Position numbers and translations under genes: made by a program | In this document: positions 1 to 5,188 of the stretch, in pieces | How positions within the stretch are numbered: position 1 is the stretch's first letter | How the letters are laid out: each line of letters opens with the position of its first letter | NCBI GenBank assembly: GCA_027069645.1 | Contig: JALXEI010000142.1 | Span: forward strand, 1-6,142 | Length of the DNA: 6,142 nt | Source: Hyphomicrobiales bacterium | GTDB taxonomy: Bacteria > Pseudomonadota > Alphaproteobacteria > Rhizobiales > JAKIUO01 | Direction of reading: 5' to 3' | The notes under the pieces: generated by a model | The model's database searches: none | Told to the model about the DNA's origin: nothing | The model's input: the letters and a program-made list of their open reading frames with translations, nothing else

Positions 1-649
1 GGTCAAGAATTTGCACCAGATGGCCCCTGATCCCCCGCCCCGACAGTGTCCTGATCATCTGCGTGACCTGATCGGCAGGGGCAAGAAAATCACTGAACAG
101 AATGATTTCGCCAAAGCGCTTCATTTGCCGACTGAGCGGAAAGCTGCTGAAAACAGGATGGTCGCCATGCGTGGCGATATGGCGCGCCAGCTTTTGCGGG
201 GCATTGTGCTGATTACCGGGTGGCATGAGATCGGGCAGGCCGATGCGTTCTCCGGCCCGTATCAGCAACTCGGAGATGGCCAGCATGAGGACAAGAGCCC
301 GTTCGGCTTTGCGGGCTTTTGTGTACGCAGACATGAAATTCATGGAGGGAGAAAGGTCCGGCCATAACCAGATGGTATGGGAGGCCTCCCATTCGCGCTC
401 TCTGATAAACAAACGATCGGAGGTGGCCGAGCGCCGCCAGTCGATATTGTGGGCGCTGTCCGAGCTTTCATAGGGGCGAAACTGCCAGAATGTTTCGCCA
501 GGCCCCTGTTGTCTGCGCCCGTGAATGCCGTGGGCCAGCGTATTGGCTATGCGCCCGGCATCCACCAGCAGGGCGGGCATGCGACTGGCCAGCCGATGGG
601 CATCATGCTCGATCTGATCATAGTCATTGGCCGGAAAATCCACTGGCAC
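1..649 (-). CDS. DUF58 domain protein, MoxR partner (3' end cut by window edge)
   Basis: The visible 216 residues carry the conserved DUF58 core. Residues 57-86 follow the family pattern (FRPYESSDSAHNIDWRRSAT, then RLFIREREWE), with the hallmark IDWR at 69-72. Just after it, WPDLSPSM (96-103) is the start of a degenerate VWA/MIDAS fold, with D98, S100 and S102 as the potential metal-binding triad. No membrane segment is visible, so this is the soluble form of the family. It lies directly behind a MoxR ATPase on the same strand, the usual arrangement, and is probably co-transcribed with it. MoxR/DUF58 pairs are thought to act in chaperone-like assembly or activation of other proteins; no substrate can be read here. 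The start is uncertain because no ATG is available in frame: TTG at 658, GTG at 649 and GTG at 643 are candidates. GTG 643 has a GAAAG motif 8 bases upstream. The reading frame is still open at base 1, and the C-terminal part is missing. Confidence 0.9.
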   Translation of the reverse strand, partial: MPVDFPANDYDQIEHDAHRLASRMPALLVDAGRIANTLAHGIHGRRQQGPGETFWQFRPYESSDSAHNIDWRRSATSDRLFIREREWEASHTIWLWPDLSPSMNFMSAYTKARKAERALVLMLAISELLIRAGERIGLPDLMPPGNQHNAPQKLARHIATHGDHPVFSSFPLSRQMKRFGEIILFSDFLAPADQVTQMIRTLSGRGIRGHLVQILD

Positions 650-668
650 ATCTTTCAATCTGGTTTGT

Positions 669-1673
669 TCAGTCGAGTCGCGCCGTCAACCGGCTGATGA
701 TCTCGTCAAGGGTGACGCCCTCGGCACGGGCGGCAAAACTCAGGGCCATGCGATGTCGAAGGACGGGATGGGCCAGTGCGATGACATCATCAATCGAGGG
801 TGACAGGCGGCCATCCATCAGCGCTCTGGCGCGTACGCCCGTCATCAGGGCCTGGCTGGCGCGCGGACCAGGTCCCCAGGAAATCAGTTCCGACAGGCTG
901 TCCCCGCCACTTCCCTCCGAAGCAGGGCGGGCGGAGCGCACCAGTTTCAGGATAGCATCGACAACGCTTTCGCCAACCGGCAACTGACGCACCAGATTGC
1001 GGGTTTTCATGAGTTGTTCGACGGACCAGACCTGGCGTGCTTTCCGGTCGGTGGTTCCCGTGGTTTCCAGCAGCATGCGGCGTTCCGATATTTCATCCGG
1101 GTAATCGACATCGATTTGCAGCAGGAAACGGTCAAGCTGCGCTTCGGGCAGGGGATAGGTGCCTTCCTGTTCCAGCGGGTTTTGTGTCGCGAGGACATGA
1201 AAGGGGACAGGCAGGTCGTGGCGTTCACCGGCAACGGTGACATGATGCTCCTGCATGGCCTGCAACAGCGCCGATTGCGTCTTTGGCGAGGCCCTGTTGA
1301 TCTCGTCGGCCATCAACAGCTGCGCGAAGACAGGCCCCTTTATGAAACGAAAATGACGCTTGCCGCTGTCGCTTTCCTCCAGCACCTCGGAGCCCAGAAT
1401 ATCGGACGGCATCAGATCCGGAGTGAACTGGATGCGTCGTTCATCCAGCCCCAGAACCGTCCCCAGCGTTTCCACCAGCAGGGTTTTGGCGAGACCCGGG
1501 ACACCAATCAGCAGGGCGTGTCCCCCGGCCAGAACGGTAATCAGTGCCAGATCAATCACATTGTCCTGACCGAAAATAACCGAAGCGGCTGCTTCTCTCA
1601 CCTGTGAGAGTTCTTCGCCGGCAGCTTCAATTTGCGAGACGAGATCCTCGTCTGATTGTGTAAGGCTTGTCAT
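669..1673 (-). CDS. MoxR family AAA+ ATPase
   Basis: This is a complete 334-residue protein, normal for MoxR ATPases. Motifs in order: the pre-Walker segment FGQDNVID (34-41), a Walker A of MoxR form GVPGLAKT (57-64), Walker B LLMADEIN (119-126), sensor 1 ATQNP (162-166), the arginine-finger segment EAQLDRF (177-183) and sensor 2 region GPGPRASQ (267-274). The C-terminal lid (about 220-334) is helical and ends in LTARLD. MoxR proteins hydrolyse ATP to remodel partners with VWA/MIDAS domains, in the cytoplasm. The DUF58 gene follows 10-25 bases downstream, depending on its start, so the two form an operon. The ATG at 1673 is the only good start, but no clear Shine-Dalgarno precedes it, and a TATATT box sits only 7 bases upstream (see findings). 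The family is clear; the cellular process is not known. Confidence 0.95.
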   Translation of the reverse strand: MTSLTQSDEDLVSQIEAAGEELSQVREAAASVIFGQDNVIDLALITVLAGGHALLIGVPGLAKTLLVETLGTVLGLDERRIQFTPDLMPSDILGSEVLEESDSGKRHFRFIKGPVFAQLLMADEINRASPKTQSALLQAMQEHHVTVAGERHDLPVPFHVLATQNPLEQEGTYPLPEAQLDRFLLQIDVDYPDEISERRMLLETTGTTDRKARQVWSVEQLMKTRNLVRQLPVGESVVDAILKLVRSARPASEGSGGDSLSELISWGPGPRASQALMTGVRARALMDGRLSPSIDDVIALAHPVLRHRMALSFAARAEGVTLDEIISRLTARLD

Positions 1674-1827
1674 GAGCAGTAATATACAGAGGCTTTGGCC
1701 GTGCTGGAACCTTTTTGCCGAAAAAAAACAGATTTCATTTTTCCCTGTCCCGTCTGAAACTGTCGCTCTATATTGGAGAGCACCCGGAAACTAACGAAAA
1801 TTCTTCCCGGACCGAGGTTTCACTCAT
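1674..1827. promoter_or_regulatory. Divergent promoter region between moxR and the NUDIX operon
   Basis: This 154-base gap separates two divergent transcription units, so it must hold promoters in both directions. It contains alternating A/T tracts: TTTTT at 1712-1716, eight A at 1721-1728 and a T-rich stretch at 1732-1742. These could bend the DNA or act as an UP element. A TATATT box is found on each strand, at 1681-1686 (minus) and 1769-1774 (plus). No coding sequence is convincing here. Confidence 0.55.
1745..1774 (+). promoter_or_regulatory. Putative sigma-70-type promoter for the NUDIX operon
   Basis: A TATATT -10 box (1769-1774) lies 18 bases after a weak CTGTCC -35 (1745-1750; 3 of 6 consensus bases). 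An A/T-rich stretch (1721-1742) lies just upstream, where an UP element would be. Transcription would start near 1781, giving a leader of roughly 45 bases before the ATG at 1828. This rests on base patterns alone. Confidence 0.35.
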
Positions 1828-2448
1828 ATGAAACAAAACAGGCAGGAAAACGACTTTGACGCAAACCGGCTGCGAAAAAGAGCCCGCGCCCTTCTCGCCC
1901 CGTTCAGTGAAAGCGAGAGGGATGGTGATTCCGGTGATTTGTGTGTTGAAAAGGGGGAATTGTGTCCGGCAGCCGTTCTCGTGCCGATCATCGCGCGTCC
2001 CGAACCGGCTGTTTTGTTCACAAGAAGGACGGACGATCACCCGCACCATGCCGGTCAGATCTCGTTTCCGGGAGGAAAAATCACACCCGATGATGACTCA
2101 ATTGTTACCGCAGCCCTGCGCGAGACACGCGAAGAGACCGGTATCGAGGCGCATCACGTCGAGATTCTCGGTCATCTTGCGGCACATAAAACAGGGACAG
2201 GATTTGCCATCTATCCCGTTGTCGGGCTTCTCATGCCCCCTTTTGTTCTCAGACCTTGCGCGCGCGAGGTGGCCGAAATTTTCGAGGTACCACTTTCATT
2301 TTTGATGGCGCGCACCAGTTATCGTATAGAGAAGCTGTTCTGGCGCGGTAAAATGCGCGAGTTTTATGTGATTGATTACGGGAACCACCGGATATGGGGC
2401 GCCACAGCCGCCATTTTGAAAATGTTGCAGGAAAAGCTTTATGAATGA
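1828..2448 (+). CDS. NUDIX hydrolase, probable CoA pyrophosphatase
   Basis: This 206-residue protein belongs to the CoA-pyrophosphatase (NudL/UPF0035-like) branch of NUDIX enzymes, which cleave CoA and its derivatives to 3',5'-ADP and 4'-phosphopantetheine. The family signature before the NUDIX box is seen as LFTRRTDDHPHHAGQISFPGG (residues 63-83). The box continues to ALRETREETGI (96-106), with the metal-binding glutamates in REtrEEtG. The C-terminal segment HRIWGATAAILKML (187-200) matches the closing helix of alphaproteobacterial homologues. One departure is P72 where the family signature usually has arginine. The ATG at 1828 is supported by GAGG at 1814-1817, 10 bases upstream. It is the first gene of a plus-strand operon with the DUF6111-like and CCA-enzyme genes. 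Substrate preference is inferred from the signature, not proven. Confidence 0.88.
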   Translation: MKQNRQENDFDANRLRKRARALLAPFSESERDGDSGDLCVEKGELCPAAVLVPIIARPEPAVLFTRRTDDHPHHAGQISFPGGKITPDDDSIVTAALRETREETGIEAHHVEILGHLAAHKTGTGFAIYPVVGLLMPPFVLRPCAREVAEIFEVPLSFLMARTSYRIEKLFWRGKMREFYVIDYGNHRIWGATAAILKMLQEKLYE

Positions 2449-2510
2449 CTATCTGGCCCCTGATTGCGGGGCGATGGTCTGAACCCTGTTTGAAGGCAAA
2501 ACGCGAATGA
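2445..2510 (+). CDS. Possible 21-codon coupling ORF between NUDIX and DUF6111-like genes
   Basis: The ATG at 2445 overlaps the NUDIX stop as ATGA, and the ORF's own TGA (2508-2510) overlaps the next gene's ATG (2507) as ATGA. It would encode MTIWPLIAGRWSEPCLKAK plus two residues, which I do not recognise. AGGA at 2429-2432 lies 12 bases upstream, rather far. A second short frame from ATG 2441 (13 codons, stop 2480-2482) is 8 bases from the same AGGA and competes for it. The ORF may serve only to carry ribosomes from one gene to the next, or it may be chance. Confidence 0.25.
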   Translation: MTIWPLIAGRWSEPCLKAKRE

Positions 2511-2824
2511 CCAGAATTGTTCTCTTTGATGTAGTGCTGTTTTTGTTGCCGTTCATCGTTTATGCGGGCTGGCGCTGGCTGATCCACGGGGAACGTGGCC
2601 ATCGCGAAATCATGAGTGATGCGCCGGTGTTTGCGATGCTGTTCCTTGGTATTGTTCTGGGGGTGGCGGGGCTGTTTTTCCTTGCCTCGCGGGAAACGGC
2701 GCCAACAGAAGGGCGCTATCAGCCCCCGGTGCTTGAGGATGGTAAAGTCCGGCCCGGGCATTTCGACCGCTCCGGACGGCTTGAACCAGCCGATTCTCCG
2801 GCACTGCGGACCGGGGGCGCATGA
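2507..2824 (+). CDS. Small DUF6111-like membrane protein
   Basis: This is a 105-residue protein of unknown function. It has two predicted membrane segments, about residues 5-25 (hydrophobic, with LPF at 14-16) and 40-60. A basic, His-containing loop lies between them. After the second segment is a short conserved-looking motif, YQPPVLEDGKVRPGHF (71-86), followed by a polar tail. This pattern, together with the position between a CoA-pyrophosphatase and a CCA-enzyme gene, matches the alphaproteobacterial DUF6111 family as I remember it. The ATG at 2507 has AAGG at 2493-2496, 10 bases upstream. The stop overlaps the next start (ATGA at 2821-2824), so translation is probably coupled to the CCA enzyme. 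It should sit in the inner membrane. No enzymatic residues are evident. Confidence 0.82.
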   Translation: MTRIVLFDVVLFLLPFIVYAGWRWLIHGERGHREIMSDAPVFAMLFLGIVLGVAGLFFLASRETAPTEGRYQPPVLEDGKVRPGHFDRSGRLEPADSPALRTGGA

Positions 2825-4041
2825 CACGGATACCACAGAAACTGACCGGTGAATGGTTGTCCTGTGCATCAACTGCCGCGCTGATGAAGCTGTTTGATGA
2901 AGCGGGCTACAAGGCCCGGTTTGTCGGCGGCATTGTGCGCAACGCTCTGACGGGCGAACCGGGCGGCGATCTTGACATTGCCACCGATGCCCGGCCGCAA
3001 ACGGTCATGGCACTGGCGCAAAAGGCCGGTTACAGGGCGATTGCCACCGGTATTGATCATGGCACCGTGACGCTGGTTATCGAAGACCGCAGCTATGAAG
3101 TAACCACCTTGCGGGTCGATCGCGAAACCGACGGACGCCATGCCCGAGTTGCCTTTACCGAAGACTGGCGACTCGATGCCCTGCGTCGCGACTTCACCAT
3201 GAATGCTCTTTATGTGGACGGTGACGGCACATTGTTCGATCCACTTGGCGGCTATGAGGATCTGATGGCGGGCAGGGTTCGTTTCATTGGCAGTGCCGAA
3301 GACCGGATTCGGGAAGACTATTTGCGTATATTGCGCTTTTTTCGTTTCAGTGCCCGCTATGGAGAAGGGCGGCTTGATGGAGCCGGGCTCAAGGCCTGCA
3401 CGGCTCTGCAAGGAGGGCTGGTTTCCCTGTCGCGCGAGCGGGTGCGCAGCGAATTTCTGCGGCTGCTGGTACAGCCCCATATCGCTGCGGTCCTTCGTCA
3501 AATGTTCGCCCGTGGCCTGCTGAATTCTCTGGTTCATATGGTGCCGCATATGAGCAGGTTTGAACGCTGGCTGGTTTTTGAACGGGAGTTGCAAAGATCT
3601 CCTTCTGAAATGGACCGGCTGGGCGTGCTCTATATGCTGGTGCGCGAGGATGCAGACCGCCTGGCAAGCGGGTTGCGTCTGTCAAACAGGGAAAGGCATC
3701 GGCTTGCCCACTGGGCACATCCCCTTGATCTTGAGGCAGAAAGCACTGGCAAGCAGGCGCGTCTGGCCTGTCACAGGGTTGGCAAAGAGGGAATTGATCG
3801 CTTTGTCATTGGCTGGTTTTTGTCTGGTGACGGGGCTGATCATGAGGGCTGGCGGGACAAATATCACATGTTGCGAAACTGGCAACCCCCTGCTTTTCCG
3901 GTAAAAGCGGCTGATTTGCTGAAAAAGGGCATGAAACCCGGTCCGGCGCTTGGCCGGACCCTGCGCCGGATTGAGGAGCGCTGGCGTGACAGTGATTTTC
4001 GTTTGAAGCGGGAAGAGCTGCTGGAACGGGTTCCGGAATGA
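2821..4041 (+). CDS. cca: CCA tRNA nucleotidyltransferase (class II)
   Basis: This 406-residue cytoplasmic enzyme builds or repairs the CCA 3' end of tRNAs from CTP and ATP without a template. The class II motifs are in order: motif A FVGGIVRNALTG (34-45) with the catalytic carboxylates D50 and D52 in DLDIAT; motif B RRDFTMNAL (122-130), which recognises the ribose; DPLGGYEDL (140-148); the nucleotide-selecting motif D EDYLRILRFFRF (165-176), with the EDxxRxxR pattern; and SRERVRSE (204-211), motif E. The C-terminal half is helical and less conserved. Motif A reads VRN where many bacteria have VRD. It is the last gene of the operon and begins inside the stop of the preceding gene. A G-run at 2813-2817 is too close to be a good ribosome site, which favours translational coupling. 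No HD domain is seen. A full CCA-adding role, rather than CC- or A-adding only, is inferred because the protein has the ordinary full-length layout. Confidence 0.95.
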   Translation: MTRIPQKLTGEWLSCASTAALMKLFDEAGYKARFVGGIVRNALTGEPGGDLDIATDARPQTVMALAQKAGYRAIATGIDHGTVTLVIEDRSYEVTTLRVDRETDGRHARVAFTEDWRLDALRRDFTMNALYVDGDGTLFDPLGGYEDLMAGRVRFIGSAEDRIREDYLRILRFFRFSARYGEGRLDGAGLKACTALQGGLVSLSRERVRSEFLRLLVQPHIAAVLRQMFARGLLNSLVHMVPHMSRFERWLVFERELQRSPSEMDRLGVLYMLVREDADRLASGLRLSNRERHRLAHWAHPLDLEAESTGKQARLACHRVGKEGIDRFVIGWFLSGDGADHEGWRDKYHMLRNWQPPAFPVKAADLLKKGMKPGPALGRTLRRIEERWRDSDFRLKREELLERVPE

Positions 4042-4057
4042 GGGGCTTTGCCGCCCC
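4042..4057 (+). terminator. GC-rich hairpin directly after cca
   Basis: GGGGC (4042-4046) pairs with GCCCC (4053-4057) around a 6-base loop. It starts immediately after the cca stop codon. No T-run follows, so it may be a weak terminator or an RNA-end stabilising hairpin. Confidence 0.4.
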
Positions 4058-4071
4058 GGCCTGCTTTACTT

Positions 4072-4094
4072 CAGGGCCATTTCGACCCTGTTTA
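4072..4094 (+). terminator. Second hairpin in the convergent cca/bpt gap
   Basis: CAGGG (4072-4076) pairs with CCCTG (4086-4090) around a 9-base loop, followed by TTTA on the plus strand. It lies between the converging cca and bpt genes, where termination is needed from both sides. The stem is short and the T-run minimal, so confidence is modest. Confidence 0.35.
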
Positions 4095-4901
4095 TGAGTT
4101 TACGGCCTGGTCCTCTTTCGGCAAGGCATCTTTCCAGCCTTCCGGGGTGAGGTGTTGTTGCGGTGCGAAGCGTGATTTGTAGGACATTTTCCGGCAGTCC
4201 CTGATCCAGTAGCCGAGATAGACGAAAGGCAGCCCCTGGCGTCTTGCATAGTCCACATGTTCCAGTATCATGTAGCTGCCCAGGCTGCGGCTGGCATATT
4301 GCGGGTCGAAAAAGCTGTAGACCATTGAGATGCCGTCCGACAGGCGGTCACAAAGGGAAACCGCAATCAGTTGACCTTTTTTTGTCGGGGCCGTTCCGGC
4401 AGCAACCGGGGCATCGTTCGGCGCGGTTTCACTGTCAAGCGGCGTGCGCAACCGGTATTCCGTCAAAAATGTATCGGCCTCGCTCTCCTCGATCATCATG
4501 GAAAAGTCGAAATGGTCCATCTCGGCCATGCCACCATCACCGTGCCGGGTGTTGATATAGAGGTCGAACAGTTCATATTGTTCCTGGGTTGCCTCGCGTT
4601 TGACACGGCTGGCAACGAGATCCCCGTTGCGTTTGAACAGGCGACGAAATGATTTTCCGGGAACGAACCGGTCAACCACAATACGGACCGAAACGCAGGC
4701 CTGGCAATCGCTGCAATAGGGAAGATAGGCCACATTTTGCGAGCGGCGAAATCCGTTGCGCAACAGCTTGTCAATAAAGCTGGCGGGTTTGTCCGGGGTC
4801 AGATGTGTGAACAGTTTGCGTTCGAGTTTGCCTGGCAAATAGGGGCAGGGTTGCGCCATCGTGACATGGAAATCATGAAAAAAACTGCTCTGATCGGTCA
4901 T
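4092..4901 (-). CDS. bpt: Aspartate/glutamate leucyltransferase (bacterial ATE family)
   Basis: This 269-residue cytoplasmic enzyme transfers leucine from Leu-tRNA to proteins with N-terminal Asp or Glu, marking them for ClpS/ClpAP-type degradation (N-degron pathway). The N-terminal ATE domain shows CPYLPG (19-24), FRRSQN (51-56) and a cysteine cluster at C63, C66 and C69 followed by SVRI. The C-terminal domain shows SMVYSFFDP (192-200), YLGYWI (228-233) and KMSYKSRF (238-245). The start at 4901 was chosen over an upstream in-frame ATG at 5018. The protein family begins near here, and AGGA (4910-4913) stands 8 bases upstream; the extra 39 residues would be family-unlike. Residues about 153-176 are an Ala/Pro/Thr-rich insertion (see findings). 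It is transcribed toward cca and away from the ParA gene. Assignment to Bpt rather than a eukaryote-like arginyltransferase follows from its bacterial form; the amino acid transferred is inferred. Confidence 0.92.
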   Translation of the reverse strand: MTDQSSFFHDFHVTMAQPCPYLPGKLERKLFTHLTPDKPASFIDKLLRNGFRRSQNVAYLPYCSDCQACVSVRIVVDRFVPGKSFRRLFKRNGDLVASRVKREATQEQYELFDLYINTRHGDGGMAEMDHFDFSMMIEESEADTFLTEYRLRTPLDSETAPNDAPVAAGTAPTKKGQLIAVSLCDRLSDGISMVYSFFDPQYASRSLGSYMILEHVDYARRQGLPFVYLGYWIRDCRKMSYKSRFAPQQHLTPEGWKDALPKEDQAVNS

Positions 4902-4925
4902 ACCTGTGTTCCTGATAATAGCTCT

Positions 4926-4954
4926 GTTATAGAGGATAAGGCATGCTGGGAAAA
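4926..4954 (-). promoter_or_regulatory. Putative promoter for bpt
   Basis: On the minus strand a TATAAC -10 box (4931-4926) lies 17 bases after a weak TTTTCC -35 (4954-4949). The predicted start near 4919 would give a leader of about 20 bases containing the AGGA ribosome site. The -35 matches consensus at only 3 of 6 positions. Confidence 0.35.
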
Positions 4955-5105
4955 ATAAAAGGCCAATTTGTGTAAACGGGTAGCCGGCAGAAAAATAAAC
5001 CGGGGTTTCCCGCGACATTCGTCCGGCAGCTCATTCCGGCGTGATGCACGGTTTCCACAACTTTGGTAAAAACAGCGCCGCCCCTGTTTCTTCGCCCCAT
5101 GTTTG

Positions 5106-5130
5106 CCTGAATTATGACCATAATTCCAGG
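5106..5130. repeat. Inverted repeat, possible operator, upstream of the ParA gene
   Basis: GAATTATG (5109-5116) and CATAATTC (5119-5126) are perfect reverse complements separated by AC. If C5127 is left out as a bulge, the arms extend by CCT (5106-5108) and AGG (5128-5130) to 11 base pairs. The repeat ends 58 bases before the ParA start codon. The size and symmetry suit a dimeric repressor or activator site; which protein binds is unknown. Confidence 0.5.
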
Positions 5131-5142
5131 GGGAGTTGAGTC

Positions 5143-5171
5143 TTGGGCCTGTGGGGGCGTTTCAACATATT
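5143..5171 (+). promoter_or_regulatory. Putative promoter for the ParA-family gene
   Basis: TTGGGC (5143-5148) and CATATT (5166-5171) are 17 bases apart. The predicted start near 5178 would leave only about 10 bases of leader, with AGGA at 5179-5182 as ribosome site 6 bases before the ATG. Both boxes are imperfect, and the real promoter may lie further upstream. Confidence 0.3.
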
Positions 5172-5188
5172 TTCAGTCAGGATGGGGC

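Larger units (their letters stand above)
4902..5188. promoter_or_regulatory. Divergent intergenic region between bpt and the ParA gene
   Basis: These 287 bases hold no convincing gene in any frame. Features seen: the bpt promoter candidate near the left end; a small perfect inverted repeat AAACC-GG-GGTTT at 4997-5008; CCGGC repeated at 4984-4988, 5023-5027 and 5036-5040; a stronger inverted repeat at 5106-5130; and a promoter and ribosome-site candidate for the ParA gene at the right end. Confidence 0.6.

Noticed and set aside
11..987. Plus-strand frames at the left end as separate small genes
   Set aside because: They overlap each other and run antisense to the DUF58 and MoxR genes, which have strong family motifs.
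1014..1607. 197-codon plus-strand frame opposite moxR
   Set aside because: It lies entirely antisense to a clear MoxR ATPase and has no recognisable domain or ribosome site.
2869..3594. Long open frame (241 codons) on the minus strand inside cca
   Set aside because: It is the antisense shadow of a gene with all class II CCA-enzyme motifs; its translation resembles no known family and is rich in Gln/His/Pro in the way antisense frames are.
4902..5018. 39-residue N-terminal extension of Bpt from the ATG at 5018
   Set aside because: The internal ATG at 4901 has a good AGGA at 8 bases and matches the usual family start, and the bpt promoter candidate would lie inside the extension.
4984..5040. 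Three CCGGC copies in the bpt/ParA gap as an iteron-like array
   Set aside because: Spacing is irregular, the flanks differ, and such a short GC-rich word is expected by chance at this base composition.
5138..5142. GAGTC (a GANTC CcrM methylation site) beside the ParA promoter candidate, suggesting cell-cycle control
   Set aside because: GANTC occurs several other times in the window, inside genes too, so one copy here is not informative. No CtrA-type TTAA-N7-TTAA site was seen in the gap.
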